A stretch of 64,000 nucleotides of DNA from Nocardia transvalensis NBRC 15921 (GTDB taxonomy: Bacteria; Actinomycetota; Actinomycetes; Mycobacteriales; Mycobacteriaceae). The notes beneath the pieces are model-generated. The model saw only the letters and a program-made list of their open reading frames with translations, had not been told where the DNA came from and ran no database searches. Shown piece after piece: positions 1 to 9,288 of this stretch; the stretch's first letter is position 1, and each line of letters opens with the position of its first letter. The translations under genes were made by a program, and so were the position numbers. The DNA is taken from contig NZ_BAGL01000002.1 of NCBI RefSeq assembly GCF_000308875.1, forward strand, positions 248,001 through 312,000, read 5' to 3'.

Positions 1-2
1 CG

Positions 3-443
3 CAGTACATGGAGGAAGCGGATCGGCTGGCCGACTCCATCGCGGTCATCGATCACGGCACGGTCATCGCCCGCGGCACCGCCGACGAGCTGAAGACGAT
101 GGTCGGCGGCGACCGCATCGAGCTGACCGTCGACCACGCCGACAGCCTCGCGGTGGCGCAGCAGGCCCTCGCCGCGCTCGCCGTCGGCGAGATCCACCTC
201 GAGCCCGGGCTGCGCCGCATCACGGTCCCGGTCAGCGAGGGGTCGCAGGCGCTGGTGGACGCCATCGGCCGGCTGGCCGAGCACCGGGTCCGGATTCACG
301 ACGTCGGCCTGCGCCGCCCGTCCCTGGACGACGTATTCCTCACCCTGACCGGCCACGAGGCCGAGGAACTGATCAGCGAGAACGGCAAGGCCGACGGCGC
401 GACCGCCGACCACGCCGGCGCGACGGAAGGACGAACCAGATGA
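3..443 (+). CDS. ABC transporter ATP-binding protein, DrrA type (5' end outside window)
   Basis: C-terminal 146 residues of an ATPase that powers an ABC-2 exporter of the daunorubicin-resistance (DrrA) family. The frame is open to the left edge, so the Walker A and signature motifs lie outside the window. The visible part begins QYMEEADRLADSIAVIDHG, the block after the H-loop typical of DrrA proteins, followed by the DrrA-type C-terminal regulatory domain ending near LRRPSLDDVFLTLTG. Its stop overlaps the permease start by 4 nt (ATGA), so the two are translationally coupled. Family members export drugs, glycolipids or polyketides; the substrate here cannot be read from the sequence. Confidence 0.9.
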   Translation, partial: QYMEEADRLADSIAVIDHGTVIARGTADELKTMVGGDRIELTVDHADSLAVAQQALAALAVGEIHLEPGLRRITVPVSEGSQALVDAIGRLAEHRVRIHDVGLRRPSLDDVFLTLTGHEAEELISENGKADGATADHAGATEGRTR

Positions 444-1288
444 GCACGGCCGCGGCCCTCGCCGATCAGCCCTCGCTCGGACAGCGCGTATCGATGGTCG
501 TCAGCGACAGCCTGACCATCACCAAGCGGAATGTCATCAAGATCAGGCGCGTGCCCGACGTGCTGATCTTCTCGACACTGTCGCCGATCATGTTCGTGCT
601 GTTGTTCGCGTACATCTTCGGCACCGCGATCGAGGTGCCGGGGCTGGAGGGCGGCTACCGGGAGTTCCTCATCGCGGGCATCTTCGCGCAGACCTCGGTA
701 TTCGGCGCCACCTTCACCGGGCTCAGCCTGGCCGAGGATATGCAGAAGGGCATCATCGACCGGTTCCGGTCGCTGCCGATGGCCCCGGTCGCGGTCCTCG
801 TCGGCCGCACCGCCGCCGATGTCGTGATCAACGTGGTGAGCCTGGTGGTCATGTCCCTGACGGGTCTGGTCGTCGGCTGGCGGATTCGCGGATCGCTGCT
901 CGACGCGGTGCTCGCCTATGTGCTGCTGTTGCTGTTCGCCTACGCGATCTCGTGGATCATGGCCGTGGTCGGCCTGATCGTGCGGGCGCCCGAGGTGTTC
1001 AACAATGCCAGCTTCATGGTCATCTTCCCGCTGACCTTCCTCGCCAACACCTTCGTACCGCTGGAGAAGCTGCCGGCGCCGCTGCGGGTGTTCGCGGAGT
1101 GGAATCCGGTCTCTGCGGTCACCCAGGCCACGCGCGAGCTGTTCGGGAATACGAGTCCGGCCTTCCCGCCGCCCGATGCCTGGCCGATGCAGCATCCGGT
1201 ACTCACGACGCTCATCTGGGTGGCGGTGATCCTGGTGGTGTTCGTGCCGCTGGCGGTGCGGCAGTTCAAGCGCTCGGTCAGCCGCTGA
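440..1288 (+). CDS. ABC-2 type transporter permease (DrrB family)
   Basis: 282-residue inner-membrane permease partnering the ATPase just upstream (ATGA overlap). About six hydrophobic segments are visible, beginning with LIFSTLSPIMFVLLFAYIFG, and the ABC-2 region includes GIIDRFRSLPMAPVAVLVGR, a conserved cytoplasmic loop of DrrB-like permeases. The length is typical. No partner regulator is in the window, so regulation and substrate (antibiotic, lipid or siderophore) are unknown. Confidence 0.92.
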   Translation: MSTAAALADQPSLGQRVSMVVSDSLTITKRNVIKIRRVPDVLIFSTLSPIMFVLLFAYIFGTAIEVPGLEGGYREFLIAGIFAQTSVFGATFTGLSLAEDMQKGIIDRFRSLPMAPVAVLVGRTAADVVINVVSLVVMSLTGLVVGWRIRGSLLDAVLAYVLLLLFAYAISWIMAVVGLIVRAPEVFNNASFMVIFPLTFLANTFVPLEKLPAPLRVFAEWNPVSAVTQATRELFGNTSPAFPPPDAWPMQHPVLTTLIWVAVILVVFVPLAVRQFKRSVSR

Positions 1289-1358
1289 CGCTCGGCATGT
1301 CCGGCCACTGTGACCAGCGTTGCCTGCGCGACGAGCGCCGCTGTGCCACAGTGGTCGC

Positions 1359-1556
1359 ATGCAGTTGGGGAGCTCTGGAAAGTCCGGCCGGTTGCGCAAT
1401 CGGCTCATCGTCGCCGTCCTCGTCGGATTCGCGGGCAGCGCCGCCTGGGTGGCGGCCCGCCGCCGTCCCCAGCTCCCCGACCCCGCCGTCGAACCGCCGC
1501 GCCTGGGCTACTCGACCAACGGGTCGACCCCTCAACACGCCGCGCGGTTGCCGTAG
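1359..1556 (+). CDS. Small single-pass membrane protein, hypothetical
   Basis: A 65-residue open frame starting at ATG 1359. It has a basic N-terminus (KSGRLRNR), one hydrophobic stretch ([18 protein letters not shown], about residues 14-31), a basic stop-transfer cluster RRR and a Pro-rich tail. This layout suits a small N-in membrane protein. It fills the gap between the ABC permease and ppiA. No family is recognised and there is no strong Shine-Dalgarno, so it may be non-coding. Confidence 0.4.
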   Translation: MQLGSSGKSGRLRNRLIVAVLVGFAGSAAWVAARRRPQLPDPAVEPPRLGYSTNGSTPQHAARLP

Positions 1557-1600
1557 CGGGCAGCGCCACGGCCCGCAGACGGCATGGCACGATGTTCCGC

Positions 1601-2128
1601 GTGACCTCACCGAATCAGACCGCCGTGGCGACCTTGCACACCACCCTCGGCGACATCAAGATCTCGCTCTTCGGTAACCATGCCCCGAAAACGGTGCGCA
1701 ACTTCGTCGGCCTCGCCGACGGCACGGCGCCGTATACGGCGAAGAACGCGAGCGGTGGCGACACCGGTCCGTTCTACGACGGCAGCACCTTCCACCGCGT
1801 GATCGATGGGTTCATGATTCAAGGCGGCGACCCGACCGGTACTGGCCGCGGCGGTCCCGGGTACGAGTTCGGCGACGAGTTCCACCCGGAGCTGCGGTTC
1901 GATCGCGCGTACCTGCTCGCCATGGCCAATGCCGGGCCGGGGACCAACGGTTCGCAGTTCTTCATCACCGTCGGCCCGCAGCCGCACCTGAACCGCCGCC
2001 ACACCATCTTCGGCGAGGTGGTGGACCCGGATTCGCGCAAGGTGGTCGACGCCATCGCCACCACCCCGACCGACCGCAACGAGCATCCGAAGGATCCGGT
2101 CGTCATCACCTCGATCACCATCGACTGA
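1601..2128 (+). CDS. ppiA: Peptidyl-prolyl cis-trans isomerase (cyclophilin type)
   Basis: 175-residue cytosolic cyclophilin catalysing proline isomerisation. Hallmarks are the [21 protein letters not shown] block (catalytic Arg in FHRV), the [16 protein letters not shown] block and [11 protein letters not shown] 1601 was chosen because family members begin MTSPNQTATATLHT; ATG 1592 is in frame three codons earlier. Orthologues (Rv0009 in M. tuberculosis) sit just upstream of the crgA/pknB region near oriC, which matches the context here. Confidence 0.95.
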   Translation: MTSPNQTAVATLHTTLGDIKISLFGNHAPKTVRNFVGLADGTAPYTAKNASGGDTGPFYDGSTFHRVIDGFMIQGGDPTGTGRGGPGYEFGDEFHPELRFDRAYLLAMANAGPGTNGSQFFITVGPQPHLNRRHTIFGEVVDPDSRKVVDAIATTPTDRNEHPKDPVVITSITID

Positions 2129-2144
2129 GTCCCATCGGAGTTTC

Positions 2145-3014
2145 GTGAATCCCCAGCCGCCCGCATCGACCTGCTTCCGCCATCCCGATCGGCCGACCGG
2201 CCTGGCATGCACCCGGTGCGGGCGGTCGGCCTGCCCGGAGTGCCTGCGCCCGGCGTCGGTCGGGCAGCACTGCGTGGAGTGCGTGCGCCAGGGGCAGGCC
2301 GACGTCCGGCCGGTGCGTACCGTGGCCGGCGCGCCCGCGTCGCAGCGCCCGGCGCCGTATCTGACCTATGCGCTGATCGCCCTCAACGTGGTCGTCTTCG
2401 CGATCACCGCGTCGCAGGCGCACAGCGTCGCGGCCAACCAGCGGTCGACGCTGTTCTACGACTGGGTGCTGGCCCCGCCCGCGGTGGCCGACGGTCAGTG
2501 GGTGCGGGTGCTCGGCTCCGGATTCCTGCACTACGGTCCGGTGCACCTGCTGGTCAATATGTTCGCGCTGTACATCCTCGGCCGCGACTGCGAGATGGTG
2601 CTCGGGCGGCTGCGATTCGCCGCGGTGTACCTGGCCTCGCTGCTCGGCGGGTCGGCCGCCGTCATGTGGCTGGCGCAGGATTCGGCGACCGCGGGCGCGT
2701 CCGGGGCGATCTACGGCCTGTTCGGCGCGATGACGGTGATCCTGTTGCGGTTGCGGCAGAGTCCCACGCAGATGCTGGTCCTGATCGTGATCAACCTGAT
2801 CATCAGCGTGTCCCTGCCGGGCATCTCGCTGTGGGGTCACCTCGGCGGACTGGCCGCGGGCACCCTCGCCGCGGCGGGCATACTCTTCCTCCCGCAGTGG
2901 CTGACGACCAAGTCGCCACAGGGGGCCCGGACCACCGGCTGGGTCGCGGTAGGGGGCGTGATCGTGGTGTCGGTGCTGCTGATCGTCGCCGCGGCGGCGT
3001 CGCTGTCGGCCTGA
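2145..3014 (+). CDS. Rhomboid family intramembrane serine protease with N-terminal zinc-binding module
   Basis: 289-residue polytopic membrane protease. Residues 10-46 hold a B-box-like set of Cys/His (C10, H13, C22, C25, C30, C33, H42, C43, C46) that probably binds zinc in the cytosol. The rhomboid core follows, with HLLVNMFALYILG, the catalytic serine in GASGAIYGLFG and the catalytic histidine in WGHLGGL. Start is GTG 2145, 16 bp after ppiA, so the two are probably cotranscribed. It is convergent with the PH-domain gene, with a 9-bp gap. Substrates are unknown. Confidence 0.93.
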   Translation: MNPQPPASTCFRHPDRPTGLACTRCGRSACPECLRPASVGQHCVECVRQGQADVRPVRTVAGAPASQRPAPYLTYALIALNVVVFAITASQAHSVAANQRSTLFYDWVLAPPAVADGQWVRVLGSGFLHYGPVHLLVNMFALYILGRDCEMVLGRLRFAAVYLASLLGGSAAVMWLAQDSATAGASGAIYGLFGAMTVILLRLRQSPTQMLVLIVINLIISVSLPGISLWGHLGGLAAGTLAAAGILFLPQWLTTKSPQGARTTGWVAVGGVIVVSVLLIVAAAASLSA

Positions 3015-3023
3015 GACCGGGAG

Positions 3024-3473
3024 TTATTCGCGCACCAGACCCTGGGCGATCATCGCGTCGAGCACGTCCTGGGGATGCGTGCCGAGATCCCAGCGGCCGA
3101 AGATCAGCAGCCGGTCGTTGCCGTCGTGCTCGACGTCGATCTCCAGATTGGGCACCTTCCGGCCGAGCCGCCGGAAACCCACGACCCGCGCCCGCAGGAT
3201 CCGGTCCCGTGAATATTCCACCGGGCCGAACAGGCCGCGCACGACGAGTACGGGCGCGGCGCCGGGAACGATGCTCAGCCGTGGCCGCTGGCGCAGCCCC
3301 AGCGCGGTGAGGCCCAGCAGCAGTACCGCCGCGATCCCCACCAGCAGCCTGCTGGGCGCGTCACCTGCGAAGACGGCGGCCACCACCAGGGCCACGCCGC
3401 CGAGCGCCGTCACCACGAGCGCGGCGGGCGGAGTGGACCAGGCGAGCCGGGCCGTCGAATCGGGTGCGGTCAC
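3024..3473 (-). CDS. PH-domain-containing membrane protein (Rv0010c-like)
   Basis: 149 residues. Two adjacent hydrophobic hairpin segments near the N-terminus (PPAALVVTALGGVALVVAAV and LLVGIAAVLLLGLTAL) are followed by a bacterial PH-like domain (LSIVPGAAPVLVVRGLFGPVEYS to the C-terminus). The position between ppiA/rhomboid and crgA matches Rv0010c of mycobacteria. The upstream region contains two DnaA-box-like 9-mers 22-42 bp before the GTG start. The function is not established; a membrane-associated role in envelope or division biology is suggested only by its neighbours. Confidence 0.82.
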   Translation of the reverse strand: MTAPDSTARLAWSTPPAALVVTALGGVALVVAAVFAGDAPSRLLVGIAAVLLLGLTALGLRQRPRLSIVPGAAPVLVVRGLFGPVEYSRDRILRARVVGFRRLGRKVPNLEIDVEHDGNDRLLIFGRWDLGTHPQDVLDAMIAQGLVRE

Positions 3474-3494
3474 GGTCCCCCATCGTTCCTCGAG

Positions 3495-3515
3495 TTGTCC
3501 ACAGATTCATCCACA
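3495..3515. promoter_or_regulatory. Pair of DnaA-box-like 9-mers
   Basis: TTGTCCACA (3495-3503) fits the DnaA box TTRTCCACA exactly. TCATCCACA (3507-3515) matches 8 of 9 and lies 12 bp downstream in the same orientation. They sit in the intergenic promoter region upstream of the PH-domain gene. Confidence 0.55.
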
Positions 3516-3547
3516 AGTGTGCATGAATAACATCGGTGTAGTGCCGG

Positions 3548-3814
3548 TCAGCGCCACCGCATGGTCATGATCAGGCCGATGACCATCAGCCCGAAGCCGA
3601 TCAGGAAGTTCCAGGCGTTGAGATCGGCCATCCACGTGATCTTGTCGTTGGCCAGGTAGTACACCAGCAGCCACACCAGCCCGGCCAGCATGAAGCCGAG
3701 CATGATCGTGACGTACCAGACCGGTGACGGGCCGCCCTTGACCTTGACCGGGGTGCGGCTGGCGGGGTTGATCGCGTAATCGGTCTTCTTGCGGCGGACC
3801 TTCGACTTGGGCAT
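3548..3814 (-). CDS. crgA: Cell division protein CrgA
   Basis: 88-residue septum-site membrane protein that recruits or stabilises FtsZ, FtsI and FtsQ in actinobacteria. The N-terminus [17 protein letters not shown] is the conserved cytoplasmic tail, followed by two transmembrane helices ([22 protein letters not shown] and [18 protein letters not shown]) joined by a short loop, as in the family. It is divergent from pabA and sits next to the pknA/pknB operon, the usual context. Confidence 0.96.
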   Translation of the reverse strand: MPKSKVRRKKTDYAINPASRTPVKVKGGPSPVWYVTIMLGFMLAGLVWLLVYYLANDKITWMADLNAWNFLIGFGLMVIGLIMTMRWR

Positions 3815-3890
3815 GACGTCCTCGTATTCGGCGTACAGGTCGTACCGGCGGGGGCATGCTGCCGCGCCTTCCGGTCTGACTAAAGGCTAT

Positions 3891-3900
3891 CCCAGCTGGG
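3891..3900. promoter_or_regulatory. Palindrome in the crgA-pabA divergent promoter
   Basis: A perfect 10-mer palindrome, CCCAGCTGGG, within CTATCCCAGCTGGGTATA, lies between the divergent crgA and pabA starts. It could be an operator or part of the promoters; no regulator family is identified. Confidence 0.25.
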
Positions 3901-3986
3901 TATACCCGGGCGGGTCAGGACCGTTGCCACGGGTCTCACCAGGTATTCCCGCGACGGCGGTGCGACACGCAACGTACTCTCGAACC

Positions 3987-4625
3987 ATGCGTGTACTCGT
4001 CGTCGACAACTACGACAGCTTCGTGTTCAACCTGGTCCAGTACCTGGGGCAGCTGGGCGCCGAGGCGACCGTCTGGCGCAACGACGATCCCCAGCTGGCG
4101 AATACCGACGAGGTCGTCACCGGATTCGACGGCGTGTTGATCAGCCCCGGCCCCGGTACTCCGGACCGCGCGGGCAAGAGCATCGACCTGGTCCACGGGT
4201 GCGCCGCGCACCGCGTCCCGCTGCTCGGCGTCTGCCTCGGGCATCAGGCCATCGGCGCGGCCTTCGGCGGCACCGTCACCCGTGCTCCCGAACTGCTGCA
4301 CGGCAAGACCAGTTCGGTATTTCACACCGGCGCAGGCGTACTCGCGGGTCTGCCGGATCCCTTCACCGCGACCCGCTACCACTCGCTGACCGTGCTCGAG
4401 GACACGCTGCCCGCCGATATCGAGGTGGTCGGCCGCACCGAGAGCGGCATCGTCATGGGGATGCGCCACCGCACCCTGCCGATCCACGGCGTGCAGTTCC
4501 ATCCCGAGTCGGTGCTCACCCAGGGCGGCCATCGGATGCTGGCGAACTGGCTCGAGGTGTGCGGCGAACGTCCCGCCGAGGCGCTGGTCCGGCAGCTGGA
4601 GTCCGAGGTCGCGGCGCTCGTCTGA
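3987..4625 (+). CDS. pabA: Aminodeoxychorismate/anthranilate synthase component II (glutamine amidotransferase)
   Basis: 212-residue class I glutamine amidotransferase supplying ammonia from glutamine for conversion of chorismate to 4-amino-4-deoxychorismate (folate) or anthranilate (tryptophan). Visible motifs are VDNYDSFVFNLVQYLG, the nucleophile elbow GVCLGHQAIG (Cys) and the His-Glu of GVQFHPESVLT. ATG 3987 gives the usual start MRVLVVDNYDSF. In mycobacteria the orthologue (Rv0013) likewise sits beside crgA and is probably shared by both pathways. The synthase component I is not in this window. Confidence 0.94.
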   Translation: MRVLVVDNYDSFVFNLVQYLGQLGAEATVWRNDDPQLANTDEVVTGFDGVLISPGPGTPDRAGKSIDLVHGCAAHRVPLLGVCLGHQAIGAAFGGTVTRAPELLHGKTSSVFHTGAGVLAGLPDPFTATRYHSLTVLEDTLPADIEVVGRTESGIVMGMRHRTLPIHGVQFHPESVLTQGGHRMLANWLEVCGERPAEALVRQLESEVAALV

Positions 4626-4643
4626 GTCGGGGGAGGAGCGAGC

Positions 4644-5348
4644 GTGAGGCCGTATGTCCTGCTGTCGGCCGCGGTGAGCGTCGACGGCTACCTCGACGAT
4701 GCGAGCCCCGAACGCCTCCTGCTGTCGAATCCGGAGGACTTCGATCGGGTCGACGCCGTGCGCGCCGACTCCGACGCCGTGCTCGCCGGCGCCGAGACGC
4801 TGCGCCGGGACAACCCGCGGCTGCTGGTCCGCGACGACGCCCGCCGCGCGCGCCGGGTGTCCGCGGGTAAGCCCGAGCATCCGCTGAAGGTCACGCTCAC
4901 CGGTAGCGGAGACCTGGACCCCGGACTCCGCTTCTTCCACACCGGGGGCGAGAAGGTCGTCTACACCACGGACTCCGGCGTGGCCCGACTCGGTGACCGG
5001 CTCGCGGGCCTGGCCGACGTCGTATCCCTGGGCGGCACAGTGGATTTCCCCGCGCTGCTCGACGACCTCGGCCGCCGTGGCGTGCACCGCCTCATGGTGG
5101 AGGGCGGCGGCCACATCCACACCGCGTTCCTCGCGGGCGGGCTGGCCGACGAACTGCTGCTGGCCGTGGCGCCGGTGCTGGTCGGCGCGTCCGGGGCCCC
5201 GCGGTTCCTGCGGCCGGCCGACTTCCCGGGCGGATCGCGGCGCAGAATGGGACTGGCGGACGTCGGCCGCGTCGGCGACGTCGCCCTGCTGCGCTACCTG
5301 CCGAGGCAGACCGACGAAGGGCCACACGAGAGGGAAAAACCGCAGTGA
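4644..5348 (+). CDS. RibD C-terminal-like (dihydrofolate reductase fold) reductase
   Basis: 234 residues with the RibD-C/DHFR-like fold: VLLSAAVSVDGYLDDASPE at the N-terminus, DAVLAGAETLRRDNPRLLVR, and LMVEGGGHIHTAFLAGGLAD. The last two are the NADPH and substrate-binding blocks of 5-amino-6-(ribosylamino)uracil phosphate reductases. Start is GTG 4644, 18 bp after pabA, with GGAGG upstream. Its stop overlaps the next start by 4 nt; that gene encodes a RibD-N-like deaminase, so the pair resembles a RibD split in two with the order reversed. Whether it serves riboflavin or another pyrimidine/pterin pathway is unknown. Confidence 0.85.
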   Translation: MRPYVLLSAAVSVDGYLDDASPERLLLSNPEDFDRVDAVRADSDAVLAGAETLRRDNPRLLVRDDARRARRVSAGKPEHPLKVTLTGSGDLDPGLRFFHTGGEKVVYTTDSGVARLGDRLAGLADVVSLGGTVDFPALLDDLGRRGVHRLMVEGGGHIHTAFLAGGLADELLLAVAPVLVGASGAPRFLRPADFPGGSRRRMGLADVGRVGDVALLRYLPRQTDEGPHEREKPQ

Positions 5349-5791
5349 CACACCGGTTCTGGATGCGTCATGCGATCGAGCTGGCCCGGTTGTGCCCGCG
5401 CAGCCCGACCGCCTTCTCGGTCGGCGCGGTCGTCGTCGGCGCCGACGGAGTCGAACTGGCGCACGGGTTCTCGCGCGAATCCGACGAGAAGGTGCACGCC
5501 GAGGAATCCGCGCTGAACAAACTCGGCGACGACCCCCGGCTGGCGCAGGCCACCATCTACAGCACCCTGGAGCCCTGCTCCCGCCGCGCCACCGCCACCC
5601 GCCCGCCGTGCACCGACCGCATCCTGTCCGCCGGCCTCGCGCGCGTGGTCATCGCCTGGCGCGAACCGGCGACCTTCGTCGAGAACTGCGTGGGTGTGGA
5701 GAAACTGCGTGAGCACGGGGTCGAGGTGATCGAACTCCCCGACCTGGCCGCCGAGGCCATGTCGATGAACCGCCACCTCGACCTGTCGTAG
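5345..5791 (+). CDS. RibD N-terminal-like cytidine/pyrimidine deaminase
   Basis: 148-residue zinc-dependent deaminase of the CDA fold. Zinc and catalytic motifs are HAEES (His ligand and catalytic Glu) and EPCSRRATATRPPCTD (two Cys ligands, with a linker two residues longer than usual in RibD). The tail GVEKLREHGVEVIEL resembles the RibD deaminase domain. Start GTG 5345 overlaps the reductase stop (GTGA), so the pair is translationally coupled. It is convergent with pknB with a 6-bp gap. Confidence 0.85.
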   Translation: MTHRFWMRHAIELARLCPRSPTAFSVGAVVVGADGVELAHGFSRESDEKVHAEESALNKLGDDPRLAQATIYSTLEPCSRRATATRPPCTDRILSAGLARVVIAWREPATFVENCVGVEKLREHGVEVIELPDLAAEAMSMNRHLDLS

Positions 5792-5797
5792 CGTCCG

Positions 5798-7696
5798 TCA
5801 GGGCGGGCCCAGCACGCCGGTCACGATGGTGACCGTGCCGTTGCGGGCGAGCGAGGATCCGGCCTTCGGCTGCTGATCGACGATGCGCCCGACATTGCCG
5901 GCGTCGAAGGTGCCCTGCGTGGTCTGCACGATCTGACCCGCCCCGCCGGACCAGCCGGCCGAGCGCAGCCGGTCGACCGCCTGCGACGGCGTCATCCCGA
6001 CCAGGCTCGGCATCTGGATCTGGTCGTTGGACACCTGGACGGTGATGGTGGACCCGCGGTCGGCCATCGAACCGCCCGACGGATCGGTGGAGATCACCTC
6101 GCCGCCCGGCTTGGACGATGTCACCTTCTGGATGACGACCTTGAATCCGGCGCTCTGCGCGAGGTTCGGCTCGGCCACGTCGATCGGCTGGCCGACCACG
6201 TCGGGGACGCGGACCTGCTCCGGGCCCTTGCCCAGGACGATCTTGACGGAGCTGCCGGTATCGATCCGCTGGCCGCCGCTCGGCTCCGTCCGGATGACCT
6301 TGTCCTTGTCCTCGGTGCTGGACCAGTCGCGCTGAATATCGCTGTCCAGCACCAGACCCGAGGCCTTGAGCTGCTGCTCGGCCTGCTGCTGGGTCAGCTG
6401 CTCCAGCTTCGGGATCGCGACCAGCTGCGGGCCCGTGGACACCAGCAGGGTGATGGTGCTGCCCTTGGGCGCGCTGGAACCGCCGAGCGGCTGGGTGGCG
6501 ATCACGTTGCCGACGGCCACCTTGCTGTCGGCCTTGTCCTGGGTGGCCACGGCGAAGCCGGCCTTCTGCAGATCGCCCTTCGCCTGCTCGACCGGTTTGT
6601 TCGACAGGTCGGGCACCGCGATCTGGTCCGGATTGCTGCCGGGACCGATCAGGAACCAGAACAGCGCGAAGAGCGCCGCGAGGGCGGCCACCGCGCCGCC
6701 GGCGATCAGGGCGATGCGGCGCGGGTCGCGGGGTTCGGGTTCCGGATCGTCGACGTCGTCGCGCTCCACCGTGCGGTAGGTGCGCGGGGCCGGATCCATG
6801 CTGCCGAGGATGGTGGTGCGGTCCTCGTCGGTCATGACCATCGGCGCGTGCGGCTTCTGCCCGCCGAGTACCCGGATCAGATCGGCGCGCATCTCCGCGG
6901 CGGTCTGGTAGCGGTTGGCCGGATTCTTGGCCATCGCCTTGAGGATCACCGAATCGAGTTCGCGCGGCACACCCGGATTGACCAGCGACGGCAGCCGCGG
7001 ATCCTCCCGCACGTGCTGATAGGCCACCGCGACCGGCGAATCGCCCGTGAAAGGCGGTTCGCCCGTGAGGATCTCGAACAGGACGCAGCCGACGGAGTAC
7101 ACGTCGGAGCGCGCGTCGACCGTCTCGCCGCGGGCCTGTTCGGGCGAGAGGTATTGCGCGGTACCGATCACCGCGGCGGTCTGGGTCATCGGATTCGAGC
7201 TGTCGGCGATCGCGCGGGCGATGCCGAAGTCCATGACCTTCACCGCGCCCTGGCGGTTGATCATGATGTTGGCCGGCTTCATGTCGCGATGCACGATGCC
7301 GTTCTTGTGGCTGAAATCCAGTGCGGCGCAGACGTCGGCGATGACCTCCATCGCGCGGCGCGGCGGCAGCGGACCCTTGCCGCGCACCATATCGCGCAGC
7401 GTGTCGCCGTCGACGTACTCCATCACGATGTAGGGCAGCGGCCCGCCGTCGACCTCGGCCTCGCCGGTGTCGTAGACCGCGACGATGGCCGGATGGTTCA
7501 GCGCGGCCGCGTTCTGCGCCTCGCGCTTGAAGCGCAGGTAGAAGGTGGGATCGCGGGCCAGGTCGGCGCGCAGCACCTTGATCGCGACGTCACGGCCGAG
7601 ACGCTGATCCCGGGCCTTGTGGACTTCGGACATACCGCCGAATCCGATGATCTCGCCCAACTCGTAGCGAGAAGACAGATTCTTCGGGGTCGTCAT
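5798..7696 (-). CDS. pknB: Serine/threonine protein kinase PknB with PASTA repeats
   Basis: 632-residue transmembrane kinase controlling growth and peptidoglycan synthesis. Cytoplasmic kinase: GFGGMS loop at about 18-23, catalytic K40, [12 protein letters not shown], and an activation loop [18 protein letters not shown] with the two regulatory threonines known in PknB. A juxtamembrane acidic stretch is followed by a transmembrane helix ([20 protein letters not shown], about 330-352) and four extracellular PASTA domains (about 356-630) that sense muropeptides or lipid II. The start overlaps the pknA stop (ATGA). This is the last gene of the minus-strand operon beginning at fhaB. Confidence 0.97.
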   Translation of the reverse strand: MTTPKNLSSRYELGEIIGFGGMSEVHKARDQRLGRDVAIKVLRADLARDPTFYLRFKREAQNAAALNHPAIVAVYDTGEAEVDGGPLPYIVMEYVDGDTLRDMVRGKGPLPPRRAMEVIADVCAALDFSHKNGIVHRDMKPANIMINRQGAVKVMDFGIARAIADSSNPMTQTAAVIGTAQYLSPEQARGETVDARSDVYSVGCVLFEILTGEPPFTGDSPVAVAYQHVREDPRLPSLVNPGVPRELDSVILKAMAKNPANRYQTAAEMRADLIRVLGGQKPHAPMVMTDEDRTTILGSMDPAPRTYRTVERDDVDDPEPEPRDPRRIALIAGGAVAALAALFALFWFLIGPGSNPDQIAVPDLSNKPVEQAKGDLQKAGFAVATQDKADSKVAVGNVIATQPLGGSSAPKGSTITLLVSTGPQLVAIPKLEQLTQQQAEQQLKASGLVLDSDIQRDWSSTEDKDKVIRTEPSGGQRIDTGSSVKIVLGKGPEQVRVPDVVGQPIDVAEPNLAQSAGFKVVIQKVTSSKPGGEVISTDPSGGSMADRGSTITVQVSNDQIQMPSLVGMTPSQAVDRLRSAGWSGGAGQIVQTTQGTFDAGNVGRIVDQQPKAGSSLARNGTVTIVTGVLGPP

Positions 7697-9195
7697 GGCA
7701 GTCCTTGCGGTGCTGTGGGCAGGGAGCTACTGCTGTCGTCGGGATTCTGGTACCGGGTGGTGCCGTGGGTGCCGTGCGTTCCGTAGTTGCCGCCGTCGGC
7801 GCCCGGGATCGGGATGTCCAGCGACGGCAACGGTATGCGGCGGGTGGTCGTCGGCGCCGTGGTCGTCGCCCGCGGCCTCGTGGTGGTCGTGGGCGCCGGT
7901 GGCGTCGTGGTCGTCGTCGGCGGTTCCGTGGTGGTCGTCGGCGCCTCGGTCGTGGTGACCGGCGGCTCGTACCGGGTCGTCGTCGGCGGTTCCGAGTAGG
8001 TGGTCGTCGGCGGGGGCGGCGGCTGGACGACCGAGGTCGGCGTCTTCACCGGCGATACCGAGGACTCCGGCGGCTTACCGCTCAGCAGCACCCACGCGGC
8101 GATCGCGCCCAGCACCAGCGCACCGACGCCCAGTCCGGCGAGCGCCTTCTGGCCGTTGGTGAACCGCGGCTTGTCCTCGTCCGGCGGGAGCGCGCCCCGG
8201 CCGGCCATGGCGGCGGTGCCGCCCGCCTGCGCCCGGGTGGCCGGCGACGCGTAGCGCGTGGTGGCGTCGTCGTACTCGCCGCGCGGCAGCACCGTGGTCG
8301 GACCGGGTGGCAGGACGCGCGCGCCCCCGGTCTGCGGTGCGGCGTTGCGCGGCGGCGGGGGCCGGCGCCCGGCCCGGACGGCGGCCACGGCGTCGGCGAA
8401 TTCGCCGCCGCTGCTGTAGCGCCGCTCCGGCTCCTTGGCCATGGTGATCTCGATCAGCTCGCGCACGTTCGGCGGCAGATCGGACGGCATCGGCGGCGGG
8501 GCCTCGCGCACATGCTTCATCGCGACCGTGAGCGCGCCGTCGCCGCTGAACGGGCGGTGCCCGGACAGCGCCTCGTAGCCGACCACGCCGAGCGAGTACA
8601 CGTCACTGGCCGAGGTGGCGTCCTCGCCGGTGGCCTGTTCGGGCGCGATGTACTGCGCGGTGCCCATGACCATTCCGGTCTTGGTCACCGGGGACGCGTC
8701 GACCGCCTTGGCGATGCCGAAGTCGGTGATCTTCACCTGGCCGGTCGGCGTGACCAGGATGTTGCCGGGTTTGACGTCGCGGTGCACCACGCCGGCCGCG
8801 TGTGCGACCTCGAGTGCCCGGCCGGTCTGTTCCAGCATGTCGAGGCCCTGGGCCACCGAGAGCCGGTTGAGCCGGTTCAGGACGGCGTTGAGCGGTTCGC
8901 CCTGCACGAGTTCCATGACCAGGTAGGCGGTTTCGCCGCCCTGCGGGTCGTAGGTCTCGCCGTAGTCGTAGATTCCGGCGATGCCGGGATGGTTGAGCTG
9001 CGCGGTCGTCTTGGCCTCGGTCCGGAACCGGTGCCGGAACGTCGGATCCGCGGAGAACTCCGCCTTCAGCACCTTCACCGCGACTCGTCGATCGAGCCGG
9101 GTGTCGAGCGCCTCCCATACCTGACCCATGCCACCGGTGGCGATCAGCCGTTGCAGTCGGTAGCGGTCCGCGATCATCGCGCCGTTTGTCAGCAT
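7693..9195 (-). CDS. pknA: Serine/threonine protein kinase PknA
   Basis: 500-residue kinase acting with PknB on division and cell-shape proteins. Kinase domain about 10-275: GGMGQV loop, AVKVLKAEF lysine, [19 protein letters not shown], and [13 protein letters not shown] Pro/Arg-rich linker leads to one transmembrane helix ([17 protein letters not shown], about 355-371). The extracellular part has no PASTA domain but a long Thr/Pro low-complexity stretch (repeats of TTTEPP and similar) that could be O-mannosylated. It is separated from pbpA by 93 bp. Confidence 0.96.
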   Translation of the reverse strand: MLTNGAMIADRYRLQRLIATGGMGQVWEALDTRLDRRVAVKVLKAEFSADPTFRHRFRTEAKTTAQLNHPGIAGIYDYGETYDPQGGETAYLVMELVQGEPLNAVLNRLNRLSVAQGLDMLEQTGRALEVAHAAGVVHRDVKPGNILVTPTGQVKITDFGIAKAVDASPVTKTGMVMGTAQYIAPEQATGEDATSASDVYSLGVVGYEALSGHRPFSGDGALTVAMKHVREAPPPMPSDLPPNVRELIEITMAKEPERRYSSGGEFADAVAAVRAGRRPPPPRNAAPQTGGARVLPPGPTTVLPRGEYDDATTRYASPATRAQAGGTAAMAGRGALPPDEDKPRFTNGQKALAGLGVGALVLGAIAAWVLLSGKPPESSVSPVKTPTSVVQPPPPPTTTYSEPPTTTRYEPPVTTTEAPTTTTEPPTTTTTPPAPTTTTRPRATTTAPTTTRRIPLPSLDIPIPGADGGNYGTHGTHGTTRYQNPDDSSSSLPTAPQGLP

Positions 9196-9288
9196 TGCAG
9201 CCCCCGTAGGCTCTGTCTCGGTTCGCCTGAGCAGCAGGGCGCGGTCTGCGGGTCGTGACCGCTCTGGCGTACTAGCACGTTCATGTGG

